From assembly GCA_030625995.1 (NCBI GenBank), contig DAOUPU010000029.1, positions 1 through 18,855 on the forward strand: a stretch of 18,855 nucleotides of DNA, in the 5' to 3' direction. The position numbers and the translations under genes are program-made. The DNA is from Flavobacteriaceae bacterium (lineage in GTDB: Bacteria; Bacteroidota; Bacteroidia; Flavobacteriales; Flavobacteriaceae). Of the stretch, positions 8,001-16,320 are shown piece by piece. Below the pieces are notes generated by a model. That model was not told the origin of the DNA. It was given only the letters and a program-made list of their open reading frames with translations, and searched no databases. Every line of letters starts with the position of its first letter. Position 1 is the stretch's first letter.

Positions 8001-8804
8001 TCACTGCAATGCCTTTTCAATTGCCGATCTAACCAGGGGCTCCATTAGCAGATATCCTTCTCTTGTAGGGTGAACACCATCCTGAGAAAGTTTCTTCGGA
8101 AGTCCATTTCTGTCATCTGCCATTGCAGTAAAATAATCCAGATAAGTAATATTTGCCTCATTGGCGTATGCCTTAAGCATTCTATTAAGCTCAGGTATTT
8201 TTCTATCAGGATGTAATCCGGGTCGCCAGGCATAATCATGTGCGGGTAAAACCGAAGAGAGTACAACTTTAATATTATTCGCTTTGGCTAATTCAACCAT
8301 GGATATCATATTTCCTAATATTTGCTCCAGAGTTATAGGCCCTGTGTTACCAGCAATGTCATTCGTGCCTGCCAATATCACTACAACATTAGGATCTAAT
8401 TCAATTACGTCCGCTCTAAACCTCAACAACATTTGAGGAGTGGTTTGTCCACTGATACCTCTGTTGATATAACTGTTCTTCTTAAAAAATTCAGGACTAT
8501 GATCCAGCCAGGATTGCGTGATTGAATTTCCCATAAAAACTACACGCTTCTCCCCTTTTTTTGGCACTCCCAGTTTCATATTTTCCTTTTTAAATCTCTC
8601 CAAATTAGGCCAATCCTGAATAGTTGTGTCTAAACTCTTGTCCATATGCAATTTTAAGTTTTTCGACTTAATTCCTTCTATATCAAGCTTTTCTTGAGTT
8701 TTCGGATATTCAATTTCCCTCTTATCCAGGTTTGAATTTTCTTTAACGAAGCTGCTTAATAAGTAAATAATTATGACAAATGTGGCTAACTTATAAGTTC
8801 TCAT
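8001..8804 (-). CDS. SGNH/GDSL hydrolase (lipase/acylhydrolase family), membrane-anchored or exported
   Basis: The protein has 267 residues. An N-terminal hydrophobic segment (about 6-20) after MRTYK serves as signal peptide or anchor. It is followed by a linker of some 60 polar residues and the catalytic domain from about 85. All four SGNH blocks are visible: GNSIT with the nucleophile Ser94, GISGQ with Gly119, GTND with Asn148, and DGVHP with Asp242 and His245. These residues form the oxyanion hole and the catalytic pair of secreted esterases that remove acyl groups from sugars, lipids or cell-wall polymers. The motif spacing is like that of the GDSL-2 type common in Bacteroidota next to carbohydrate-active genes, but no such gene is adjacent here. 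It is divergent from the HD-PycTM gene (140-base gap). Enzyme class confident, substrate not. Confidence 0.9.
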   Translation of the reverse strand: MRTYKLATFVIIIYLLSSFVKENSNLDKREIEYPKTQEKLDIEGIKSKNLKLHMDKSLDTTIQDWPNLERFKKENMKLGVPKKGEKRVVFMGNSITQSWLDHSPEFFKKNSYINRGISGQTTPQMLLRFRADVIELDPNVVVILAGTNDIAGNTGPITLEQILGNMISMVELAKANNIKVVLSSVLPAHDYAWRPGLHPDRKIPELNRMLKAYANEANITYLDYFTAMADDRNGLPKKLSQDGVHPTREGYLLMEPLVRSAIEKALQ

Positions 8805-8915
8805 AACAGATTATTAAATTTTAGGTTTATATCATCTGTAAAAATACCATTTATTTATAACAACTACAGATTAGCCCTTGCTATGTCTCAACGTATTATG
8901 TCTTGAAAAATATCG

Positions 8916-8923
8916 TACTTTTG
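8916..8923 (+). promoter_or_regulatory. putative -7 box TAnnTTTG of the HD-PycTM gene
   Basis: TACTTTTG is an exact match to the Bacteroidota -7 consensus and lies 21 bases before the ATG at 8945. That would give a very short leader without a ribosome binding site. No good -33 TTTG was found at the usual distance, so a weak or activator-dependent promoter is possible. Confidence 0.45.
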
Positions 8924-8944
8924 ATTTAATCTAAATTTTTTAGA

Positions 8945-10162
8945 ATGTTAAATAGCAATTTTTTCGAAGAGGTAAAAGCTTATGTATTTAACTTGTTTAA
9001 GGAGAAGTTGCCTTTAAACACTGTTTATCACAGTGCAAACCATACATCCTATGTTGTCGAAGCTGCAAATGAAATTGGATTATCTCAAAATCTTTCTGAG
9101 GAGGATCTGGAAACAGTACTTCTTGCTGCATGGTTTCACGACGCAGGCTATATTGAAGGAGCTGAAGGTCACGAAGACCGAAGCATGGTGATCGTAGATA
9201 ATTATTTGACCAAAAGGAACTTTTCCAAAGAAAAAATAACAAAGATAAAAGAGCTAATAAAAGCAACTAAACTACCTCAGGTTCCAACAAATAAATTAGA
9301 AGAAATAATATGTGATGCAGATCTGTCTCATCTTGGGAGGCTTAGCTACAGGGAAGAATCAAAGCTTTTGCGATTAGAACGTGAACAGTTAGCAGGTGAA
9401 GTTGTGAGTGATATGGTTTGGCTAAAAGAGACTGAACTATTCCTATCTCAACATCAATATTTTACAAATTACGCTTTTGAAAATTGGAACGCACAAAAAA
9501 CATTAAACTGGTTGAATGTTAAAAATGCCATCAAAAAATTAGACGTAAAAACTTCAGAACAGGATCAAAAGAAAAGCCTAAAAAATAAGGAAATACAAAT
9601 AAAAAAAAGTAAAGAGGAGCGACCCGACAGAGGTATAGAAACTATGTTTCGAGTGGCTCTAAGAAATCATGTAAAACTTAGTGATATTGCCGATACAAAA
9701 GCGAATATTTTATTATCGGTTTGCGCAATTATTTTGTCCATTGCACTCTCTACACTATTTCCTAAATTGGATAAAGCAGATAATTATTACTTAATTGTTC
9801 CTACCCTAATTTTTATACTTATTACCTTAGTTACCATGGTCTTTACAATATTATCCACCCGACCGAAAGTTACCTCTGGAAATTTTACGGAGGAAGATGT
9901 TGCCAACAAGAAAGTGAATTTATTGTTCTTTGGGAATTTTCATAAAATGTCTCTGGATATTTTCCAAAAAGGCATAACAGAAGTTATGAAAGATCGAGCT
10001 TACCTTTACGACTCCATGACAAAGGACTTGTATTTTTTGGGCATTGTTCTCGCCAAAAAATACAAACTCCTTCGTGTTGCTTATACCATATTCATGTTCG
10101 GCATAGTAATATCAGTACTATCATTTGTACTGTCGTTCTTAATAATGCAAAGTCAGGTATAG
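8945..10162 (+). CDS. HD-domain phosphohydrolase fused to a Pycsar-effector-like transmembrane domain (HD-PycTM, DUF5706-like)
   Basis: The protein has 405 residues and two parts. Residues about 15-195 are an HD hydrolase with its metal site intact: His29 and His33 (YHSANHTSYVV), His65-Asp66 (WFHDAGY), His76, and Asp124 with Asp126 (CDADLSHLG). The pattern resembles nucleotide phosphodiesterases. A Lys/Glu-rich linker (about 200-230) leads to a membrane module. It begins RNHVKLSDIADTKANILLSV (240-259) and has helices at about 253-271 and 281-303, a soluble stretch, and a third helix at about 379-400. This D-x-K-A-x-I-L-L entry and layout match PycTM, the membrane effector of Pycsar anti-phage systems, which kills or arrests the cell on sensing cCMP or cUMP. 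HD-PycTM proteins without a cyclase are known in Bacteroidota. No cyclase is seen here, so defence is inferred. Convergent with the GAF gene, with 12 bases between stop codons. Confidence 0.82.
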   Translation: MLNSNFFEEVKAYVFNLFKEKLPLNTVYHSANHTSYVVEAANEIGLSQNLSEEDLETVLLAAWFHDAGYIEGAEGHEDRSMVIVDNYLTKRNFSKEKITKIKELIKATKLPQVPTNKLEEIICDADLSHLGRLSYREESKLLRLEREQLAGEVVSDMVWLKETELFLSQHQYFTNYAFENWNAQKTLNWLNVKNAIKKLDVKTSEQDQKKSLKNKEIQIKKSKEERPDRGIETMFRVALRNHVKLSDIADTKANILLSVCAIILSIALSTLFPKLDKADNYYLIVPTLIFILITLVTMVFTILSTRPKVTSGNFTEEDVANKKVNLLFFGNFHKMSLDIFQKGITEVMKDRAYLYDSMTKDLYFLGIVLAKKYKLLRVAYTIFMFGIVISVLSFVLSFLIMQSQV

Positions 10163-10174
10163 AATAATCTAATT

Positions 10175-12559
10175 TCAATTTTTTTTATCTGAAAATAACT
10201 CATTTTTTGGAAATTTGCTATAATTGATCGTTATACGTAATGTTTTTAAACCGGATATTCCCTTTAGATCTTCTATATCTAAATTTTCAATTTCTGATAA
10301 TATATATTTCTTAGCTTGTAGATGCCTGATATATTTCATGTATTCTTCGGCTTCCTTTGGTTGTCCATAGACGATCGCTATTTTACCGGGTTGTGTTAAT
10401 CGCTCGCTGGAGTTCTTTAACATTGCCTTATCTATACGTTTTTTTATAACCTCATACCGAACATTTTGGGCACCATCAACATCAAAGCGTTTTTCATCCA
10501 TTCTGAACTTGATCGTTAATGGCTTGCTGTGAACAAGAATTAATGAGGCTACATCCAGTGAGTGTTCCAATTCATTTTTCAAATTGTGTGCGATCATTTC
10601 TAATTCACACATCATTTGCAGTTGCCAAAGTCTGAGGTTGTGCAAATATATTTTGTCATAATTCTTATTAGACACTATGGATTGCCCTATGTACATATTA
10701 TAATCTACACCATCTGTTTTAAATCGCTCAAAATAATGAGGAAACATTTCCTGTGCCTCAATTTGTTTATGATCAATAAATTTTGACAATTCTTCATTCA
10801 GTTTATTCACACTTTCTTCATATTTTTTTCTTTTATCATAGACTACATTGAGCTTTTTATCAATATCTTTCATATAACCATCTACTTCCGATCTTAAATT
10901 TCTATCTAAAGATCTTAAATGACGAAAGGTTTGGTCTATATCCTCCATTAAGAATTGACTTAAAGAAGCCTCATCACCAGAATTTAAACCATGTTTAATT
11001 TTATTTTTATAATCGTCAATCCTGAATAGGAGATCATTGTATATTGGTAATTTAAAAACTAATTTTGCTTTTTGTATTATTTCAGAGGCCAGATCCAGTT
11101 GCCTTATCAAGTCTTTCTGGACAGCTATATTCCTTGCCAGAGAAGAACCTCTAATATCGCATTGACCATACAATGGGAACACATCTTCGAAAATGATATT
11201 TTGAAGATTCTCATTAACTGCATTATTCACTTCCCTTTTGGAGAGATACTCTTCAGCTACACTATAAAATTTCCATTTTACCGATGGGTGCAAGGAAGTA
11301 TAATGTTCCTGGATGATCGATTCTAACTGATTGACATATTCCTCCAAATAACGCAGGGCTCCCATTTTAAACACAGGTATTACATCTTTAAGTTTATCCG
11401 CATTAACAGAATTTAGTTCATATTTATTTTGTGAGGATAATTCCATAACACCAAATAATTCATGCGTCAAGGCTATGGGTACTAAAATAACACTCTGAAT
11501 TCCCTTCTTTTTTAATGTCTTATAAAAGCCCTTAAACTTAGTAGATTTTCCATATTTTTTAACATTCGAAATTGCAAGCATTTCTCTCTTTTCAAAGACC
11601 TTGGTAAGAATTTCATCTTCGTACTTACCAGTCTGGGAGTCAGAATCACCATGGAAATTAAAATCACTCCTGCCTTCCACTAAAAAACTATTTTGATCAT
11701 AAAAAAATTTATATACCACCTTGTTATTTTCGGTATGGAAAGTGGAGAATTCAAACTTCAGGGAGGTCGATCCAAATAAATTGGAAATGTTTTGCTCTAT
11801 CTCATGGAATGCCTGCTCATCCCTGCCCATCAAATTTTCTCTCAGATCTGAAAGTAAATGATCTGTTGTTACATCAAATAATTCCATGATACCAAATCCC
11901 TTAAGCTCATAACTATCCACCGGAAATTTCTCCTTCCAAAGAGAGATGTCATCAAAATTATCCAATAAAGTTCTTGCATCCGCTTCCGAGATCTTCGGAG
12001 CGTTTTTCAAGGATTTTACTTTCAAAAAATCAGTGTTATAAGTCGCTCTATAATTTCTGGTAATACCTGTTTTAACATTTGGAATATCAACATAATAAGG
12101 ACGTCTAAAATCTATTTTAACATCATGATAGACATCTAAAATAAAAAGACAACTCGTAATATAAACATTGGATTCAAAATAATTTCTAAGTTTCAATTCG
12201 TAATCATCTCCTGCTTCGGCTAATATCTCTTGAAATTTCTTAGACAGTTTAAACGCCGTAAAATCCACCGGTATGCTCGCTGAAGTAATTTCGCTACCTT
12301 GTAAAGGTGGGGAGAAAAAAAAATCTAATAATTTGTCTATTTCTTTATTATACTTTTCTAAATACGTAAAATCTTCAAATCCTTCTCTAAGAATAGGATG
12401 TTCTTTGTACTCTTCTAACAAGTTGCACGCTGTGGTATACAGATAATGATTCTCATCCCGTTCAATTTTTTCCAAATACTCAAAAACAGCCTCAAAACTA
12501 ATTTTTAGTTTTAGCGGTAATTCCGTCTTTTTATCTCCTATGGAAGAAATTATTTTCAT
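10175..12559 (-). CDS. large GAF-domain protein, function unknown
   Basis: The protein has 794 residues, no signal peptide and no membrane helix, so it is cytoplasmic. Residues 1-235 are helical and unfamiliar. Residues about 240-405 look like a GAF sensor fold, with the strand pattern GIQSVILVPIALTHELFGVMEL (353-374) typical of the GAF core. A helical region with strong coiled-coil character follows (about 480-600, KKLNVVYDKRKKYEESVNKL). The end (about 660-794) mixes strands and helices and resembles nothing I recognise. No kinase, cyclase, GGDEF or HTH motif is visible, so the output is unknown. A GAF domain usually binds a small ligand such as a cyclic nucleotide or heme, which is suggestive beside HD-PycTM, but the genes are convergent. 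It starts 12 bases after the M28 peptidase gene on the same strand and is likely co-transcribed with it. Confidence 0.7.
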   Translation of the reverse strand: MKIISSIGDKKTELPLKLKISFEAVFEYLEKIERDENHYLYTTACNLLEEYKEHPILREGFEDFTYLEKYNKEIDKLLDFFFSPPLQGSEITSASIPVDFTAFKLSKKFQEILAEAGDDYELKLRNYFESNVYITSCLFILDVYHDVKIDFRRPYYVDIPNVKTGITRNYRATYNTDFLKVKSLKNAPKISEADARTLLDNFDDISLWKEKFPVDSYELKGFGIMELFDVTTDHLLSDLRENLMGRDEQAFHEIEQNISNLFGSTSLKFEFSTFHTENNKVVYKFFYDQNSFLVEGRSDFNFHGDSDSQTGKYEDEILTKVFEKREMLAISNVKKYGKSTKFKGFYKTLKKKGIQSVILVPIALTHELFGVMELSSQNKYELNSVNADKLKDVIPVFKMGALRYLEEYVNQLESIIQEHYTSLHPSVKWKFYSVAEEYLSKREVNNAVNENLQNIIFEDVFPLYGQCDIRGSSLARNIAVQKDLIRQLDLASEIIQKAKLVFKLPIYNDLLFRIDDYKNKIKHGLNSGDEASLSQFLMEDIDQTFRHLRSLDRNLRSEVDGYMKDIDKKLNVVYDKRKKYEESVNKLNEELSKFIDHKQIEAQEMFPHYFERFKTDGVDYNMYIGQSIVSNKNYDKIYLHNLRLWQLQMMCELEMIAHNLKNELEHSLDVASLILVHSKPLTIKFRMDEKRFDVDGAQNVRYEVIKKRIDKAMLKNSSERLTQPGKIAIVYGQPKEAEEYMKYIRHLQAKKYILSEIENLDIEDLKGISGLKTLRITINYSKFPKNELFSDKKN

Positions 12560-12571
12560 TCGATCTTTTAC

Positions 12572-14131
12572 TTAATCTAAGCCTCCATTTCTCTTCGGTA
12601 TACGTTGCTTAGGCCAGGTTAATTGTTCACCGGTTGTAGAATTAATAGGTAAAATTCTCTTCTCATTAGAAGTTCTGTTCTCATCCTCGGATGCCATATA
12701 AGCCAAAATTGCGGTTAATATGACATTATTCCTAACATCGTCAAAAACAATTTTATCGTAAGTGTCTCTGTTGGTATGCCAGGTATAATTCTTATAATCC
12801 CAACTCAAAGCATATAAACCAAAAGCTGGCACTCCTACTGCGTTAAAAGATGCATTATCAGAACCTCTTCCACTTGGAATTCCCGGGAAATCAGTTTCTA
12901 TATATTTTGTAATATCTCCCGGCACAGCGGATAACCATCGAGATAGATACTCATAGGAGTACAAATATCCCGCACCGGAAATTTTAACAACCCTTCCTGT
13001 TCCATTATCCTGATTAAAAAGCGCTTGTATGTTTTTTACAATTTCCGGATGATCTTCTATAAAAGCCGAGGAGCCATTTAGCCCCTGTTCCTCACTCCCC
13101 CAATGACCTACTAAAATAGTTCTTTTAGGATTAGGAAGCGTTTTTTTTAAAATACGCATTGCCTCCAGCATTACCAGGGTACCTGTACCGTTGTCGGTTG
13201 CCCCGGTACCACCGTCCCATGAATCGAAATGTGCCGATAAGATAACATACTCATCCGGTTTTTCAGTTCCCTTAATTTCGGCAATTGTATTGAATGTTGG
13301 AACTCTTCCCAACTCTTTGGATTTCGCAACAATATGTATTTCCGGTTTTACACCATTTTCTACCATTCTGTATAACATGGTATAATCTTCCAGTTCCATA
13401 TCCACCTGTGGGATTTTTTTTGTGCCGGCAGAAAATATTTTATTTACACCAAAACCTTTAGACCAATAAGAACTGACTATCCCAACAGCACCTGCCTCCT
13501 CCAATGCAGGGATCATCGTCTTACTTGTATATCCTGTGTTAGCTAAATTTTTAATCCTTGCCTCTGTTTGTTCCTCCCTTTCCGTTTTCATTTTCTCAAA
13601 GGATTCTTCTGTGGCAAATTCCTCCCAATTATAATCCGGTCTGCCGGTAGGTTCTTTTCTCGATACCAAAACAATTTTCCCTTTTACATTTTTTAGCCAT
13701 TTTTGGAATGAAATAGAATCTTTAACTATTGGTAATACAATCACTTCAGCCTTTACACCTTTATTCGACGTACTTGGATTCCACGCTAACTGAGTGCCAT
13801 CTAGAGTCTGGACTCTTGGTGTTATCATATCAATATGAGTTATGCCTCTTTCCCATCCACGCCATTCGCCCCACTTTTCATTTTTTGCATGGATACCCCA
13901 ACTTTTATATTTTGCAACTGCCCAATCATGTGCCTCCTGCATTTGTGGTGTTCCCACCAGTCTTGGTCCAATAACATCTAAAAGCTCATGTCCTAAATGT
14001 TTAAGCTGAGAATTTTCATTGGCCTCCTTTATAATATTTTCTACAATTGGATCTTTTTCTTTCTCTTGAGCGAATAGGTTACCGCCAATTAATAAAGTTA
14101 CTAATAGGGATAAGACAAACTTGATATTCAT
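12572..14131 (-). CDS. secreted M28-family metallopeptidase with inserted PA-like domain
   Basis: The protein has 519 residues. Residues 1-21 form a signal peptide ending in NLFAQ. Residues about 125-270 carry a protease-associated (PA) like insert (GKIVLVSR... and EEAGAVGIVSS). The catalytic part then shows all five zinc ligands of M28 peptidases: His301 (SAHFDSW), bridging Asp313 (ATDNGTG), the Glu347-Glu348 pair (GSEEQG), Asp375 (FNQDNG) and His452 (WHTNRDT). Such enzymes remove N-terminal amino acids or cut dipeptides outside the cytoplasm. The layout is like plasma glutamate carboxypeptidase and related bacterial aminopeptidases. Upstream of the GAF gene by 12 bases, so probably the first gene of a two-gene unit. 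The start is set by the signal peptide, with no Shine-Dalgarno sequence. Family confident, exact specificity not. Confidence 0.92.
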   Translation of the reverse strand: MNIKFVLSLLVTLLIGGNLFAQEKEKDPIVENIIKEANENSQLKHLGHELLDVIGPRLVGTPQMQEAHDWAVAKYKSWGIHAKNEKWGEWRGWERGITHIDMITPRVQTLDGTQLAWNPSTSNKGVKAEVIVLPIVKDSISFQKWLKNVKGKIVLVSRKEPTGRPDYNWEEFATEESFEKMKTEREEQTEARIKNLANTGYTSKTMIPALEEAGAVGIVSSYWSKGFGVNKIFSAGTKKIPQVDMELEDYTMLYRMVENGVKPEIHIVAKSKELGRVPTFNTIAEIKGTEKPDEYVILSAHFDSWDGGTGATDNGTGTLVMLEAMRILKKTLPNPKRTILVGHWGSEEQGLNGSSAFIEDHPEIVKNIQALFNQDNGTGRVVKISGAGYLYSYEYLSRWLSAVPGDITKYIETDFPGIPSGRGSDNASFNAVGVPAFGLYALSWDYKNYTWHTNRDTYDKIVFDDVRNNVILTAILAYMASEDENRTSNEKRILPINSTTGEQLTWPKQRIPKRNGGLD

Positions 14132-14308
14132 TAATGAGATGGTTAAAGTTAATACTTCTTAAATGTATGAATTTTTTATAATTCACGACAATATATCAAG
14201 GACCAAATGGGAAGATATTTGCCTCACCGGTTATTACTCTGTAAAATAATCTCCACTATTTGTCAATAATTATTACAATTCTAACTTAATGGATAGATAT
14301 TTGGAGAA

Positions 14309-14347
14309 GGAGAATTCTATATGACAAAAATTCTCCTCCTTTTTTTT
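14309..14347 (+). terminator. terminator-like hairpin on the plus strand without an upstream plus-strand gene
   Basis: GGAGAATT (14309-14316) pairs with AATTCTCC (14329-14336) around a 12-base loop, and eight T residues follow at 14340-14347. On the plus strand this has the form of an intrinsic terminator. The gene to its left, the M28 peptidase, points away, so there is no known transcript to end. It may belong to the repeat that follows. Confidence 0.4.
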
Positions 14348-14405
14348 AAGGAGCCTGCCCGTCCAGTTCAGGCGGGGAGTACTCGACGAAGTCGAGGGAG
14401 GTGGT
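14337..14405. repeat. composite intergenic repeat with GC-rich hairpins
   Basis: CTCCTTTTTTTTAAGGAG is followed by a hairpin-forming segment, CCTGCCCG...GGCGGG (about 14354-14377). Next comes CTCGAC-GAA-GTCGAG (about 14383-14397), then GGAGGTGGTTT. The outer parts resemble the GGGGTTAGGGGTGTGTTTT element at 2359. This looks like one repeat with other repeat units placed inside it. The gap of 421 bases holds no gene. Confidence 0.5.
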
Positions 14406-14476
14406 TTGATTCTTATTTTTAATTCTATAAGCTTTAGTAAGTAACCCCTAAAGTGAAAGCAGGTTCACTAAGGAGT

Positions 14477-14506
14477 AAAAAAAAAGAGCATCAAAATTTG
14501 ATGCTC
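14477..14506 (-). terminator. intrinsic terminator of the SRPBCC gene
   Basis: GAGCATCAAA (14486-14495) pairs perfectly with TTTGATGCTC (14497-14506). On the minus strand the hairpin is followed by nine U residues (A-run 14477-14485). It lies 47 bases past the stop codon of the SRPBCC gene, a classic Rho-independent terminator. Confidence 0.85.
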
Positions 14507-14552
14507 TAATATTCATATTCTCTTTAATCCTCTGTTCGACCTACAGAATAAA

Positions 14553-15101
14553 TCAATCAACCAAAACAGCTTGTGGCTTCAGGCCAAACGAATGATCGCT
14601 GTTTAAATTATTATAACTTCTTGCAATGTATTTGATATTTTCTTTAGTAACCAATTTACCCGTCTCCAAATGGTATTTTAAACCAATTAACAATTTATTG
14701 AGCATCTTCGTCATCATTCCTTTCATTAAAGCACCCATAAAGGCTGGTTTTGTATTATAATTCATGGTAAATATCACTCTTGTACTATTTTCATGGTGTG
14801 CTTTTAAATCTATTGTTGCCTTCATTTCATCCATCATCGGCAAACCTCCTTCTATAATATCTATATCAAAACTTTCATTTCCTCTTGCCGCCGTGATCTT
14901 TTCGCGAACGGTATGTTTGGCGTCTATGGCACATTCACGCTCACACCCAACTTCTCCCTTTTTGCCATTGCTATGATGTGATCCATCTATCAATGGGTTG
15001 AATAAGCTGACTTCACCAAAACGATTGAATAAAAGATCCCATACATTCTCTTTGCTCGTACTAATGTCAATTTCTACTGTTACTTTTCTTAGTTTTTTCA
15101 T
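14553..15101 (-). CDS. SRPBCC / polyketide-cyclase-like (START fold) protein
   Basis: This is a small cytoplasmic protein of 182 residues. It opens with a strand and helix pattern, KVTVEIDISTSKENVWDLLFNRFGEVSLFNPLIDGSH (6-42), the standard start of SRPBCC-fold proteins of the Polyketide_cyc2 type. Later strands (VREKITAARGNESFDIDIIEGG, STRVIFTMNYNTKPAF) and a long C-terminal helix (about 123-147) complete the helix-grip fold. The fold binds hydrophobic ligands and has no fixed catalytic residues, so no reaction can be proposed. The final 30 residues are polar and probably disordered. It lies 222 bases downstream of an AraC-type regulator on the same strand, shares that gene's upstream element, and ends at a strong terminator, so it is probably controlled by that regulator. 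Confidence 0.8.
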   Translation of the reverse strand: MKKLRKVTVEIDISTSKENVWDLLFNRFGEVSLFNPLIDGSHHSNGKKGEVGCERECAIDAKHTVREKITAARGNESFDIDIIEGGLPMMDEMKATIDLKAHHENSTRVIFTMNYNTKPAFMGALMKGMMTKMLNKLLIGLKYHLETGKLVTKENIKYIARSYNNLNSDHSFGLKPQAVLVD

Positions 15102-15180
15102 GGATTGAGTTTTTTATCTGTTAATAACAGTACAAAGATGCGCTGTTATTACGATCATTCATTTTGTATTTAGACCAAAG

Positions 15181-15199
15181 ACTTTTCAATTTAGGTCAA
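15181..15199 (-). promoter_or_regulatory. putative AraC-regulator binding site upstream of the SRPBCC gene
   Basis: The plus-strand sequence ACTTTTCAATTTAGGTCAA matches 18 of 19 bases of a site upstream of the AraC gene (16189-16207). It lies 80-98 bases before the SRPBCC start codon. GGTCAATCT is followed by a related GGATCAATC about one helical turn on (15194-15211), as expected for direct-repeat sites bound by AraC proteins. Confidence 0.6.
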
Positions 15200-15323
15200 T
15201 CTGGATCAATCTATATAAAACTCTATTAAATAGAATATTACGTTTTTATAATAATACCTTGATCCTAAAAAATCTATGTATTATTTTTTTAAATTAACCC
15301 GATCAGAATTCTCTGTACAGATA

Positions 15324-16157
15324 TCAAACTCTAAAAACTTTAGGCGATTTACCAAAATAAGCACGAAAAGAATCGCTGAAGTGGGCCGCATTTTCAAAAC
15401 CACAATCCCATGCAATTTCACTTATCAAAAGGCTGGAATCTTTTAATAAACCTGCTGCTTTTTCTAAGCGCTTCTCTTTAAAATATTTCGCAGGGCTCTC
15501 CTCGTAGTACTTAGTAAAATACCTCTTGAAAGACGATTCACTCCTTGCAGTAAGGTGTGCCAGCTCAGTAATACTGAGATTATTATACAAATTCGCACTA
15601 ATAATTTCATCAAACTCAATTTCTTCTTTGGTATACAAGGTTCCTAAAAGTTGAGAAACGATCTCGTTATTACCGGAATCAGAAAGGATATAAACCAATT
15701 CCTTTAGTTTTAGTAATAGTAATTCTTCCCTGACCAGGGTGGGGTAGTTGAAATAAGGCATCATCGAATTTACAAAGCTATCCAGCAATTTATTTTGCTC
15801 AATTTTTAGCGCTGGATCCAGTCTCATCCCGGATCTTTTTACTCTTAAAAAACCCAGCTCATGTTCGCCAAAGGCCTTTTTAATTACTTCCGGATCCAAA
15901 TGAAAAACCACACTTTTGAATTGAGCCATAGGACTAACATCTCTAAAATTGGCTATATAGTTGCCGCATTTCATCAAGATACTCTCTTTGTCCCTGGCAA
16001 CAATTTTTTGTGTTGGTGAGTACACCTCCTGAGTTCCTGACTGAATATATGCCAAACAGGCATCGTTACGCATTTCCCGGTTTATTCTAAAATTTTGATC
16101 CAAGGTAAAACACTCAGCAAAAGTATGCCCCATAAGATCAATTGTTTTTACCTCCAT
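15324..16157 (-). CDS. AraC-family transcriptional regulator
   Basis: The protein has 277 residues. The N-terminal 170 form a sensor part with a beta-rich start, and the C-terminal 100 are an AraC DNA-binding domain. The first helix-turn-helix is SITELAHLTARSESSFKRYF (195-214). The second is ISEIAWDCGFENAAHFSDSF (245-264), followed by the closing GKSPKVFR typical of AraC proteins (usually G-x-x-P-x-x-YR). The sensor does not look like a classic arabinose-type cupin, so its ligand is unknown. A 19-base element directly upstream of its own start recurs upstream of the SRPBCC gene that follows on the same strand. This suggests self-regulation plus control of that gene. There is no Shine-Dalgarno sequence, and TATTTTTG sits four bases before the ATG, so a near-leaderless transcript is possible. 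Confidence 0.92.
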   Translation of the reverse strand: MEVKTIDLMGHTFAECFTLDQNFRINREMRNDACLAYIQSGTQEVYSPTQKIVARDKESILMKCGNYIANFRDVSPMAQFKSVVFHLDPEVIKKAFGEHELGFLRVKRSGMRLDPALKIEQNKLLDSFVNSMMPYFNYPTLVREELLLLKLKELVYILSDSGNNEIVSQLLGTLYTKEEIEFDEIISANLYNNLSITELAHLTARSESSFKRYFTKYYEESPAKYFKEKRLEKAAGLLKDSSLLISEIAWDCGFENAAHFSDSFRAYFGKSPKVFRV

Positions 16158-16188
16158 AGAACAAAAATAAAAAGAAATAAATATAAAT

Positions 16189-16207
16189 ACTTTTCAAATT
16201 AGGTCAA
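16189..16207 (-). promoter_or_regulatory. putative autoregulatory site of the AraC gene
   Basis: The plus-strand sequence ACTTTTCAAATTAGGTCAA lies 32-50 bases upstream of the AraC start codon. It differs from the site at 15181-15199 at a single position, and the similarity weakens on both sides, as expected for a kept binding site rather than a recent duplication. Confidence 0.6.
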
Positions 16208-16230
16208 AACTAGATTAAATAAAAATTTCT

Positions 16231-16301
16231 TGAAACCAACTATCTCCGAGGCAGAGCCATCGGAGTATTTCGCTGGTTTCATTTTGACATAAATGTCAAA
16301 A
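16231..16301. repeat. nested hairpin repeat next to the AraC gene
   Basis: TGAAACCA (16231-16238) pairs with TGGTTTCA (16274-16281). Inside it CTCCGA (16244-16249) pairs with TCGGAG (16260-16265) around a loop holding GCAGAGC. It is followed at once by TTTTGACAT (16282-16290) pairing with ATGTCAAAA (16293-16301). No coding content. Confidence 0.55.
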
Positions 16302-16320
16302 ACCAAAATTTATTATTTAG

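Noticed and set aside
8945..12559. A complete Pycsar system made of the HD-PycTM gene and the GAF gene
   Set aside because: The GAF protein shows no cyclase motif such as class III catalytic metal aspartates, and the genes are convergent, so they do not form the usual cyclase-effector operon.
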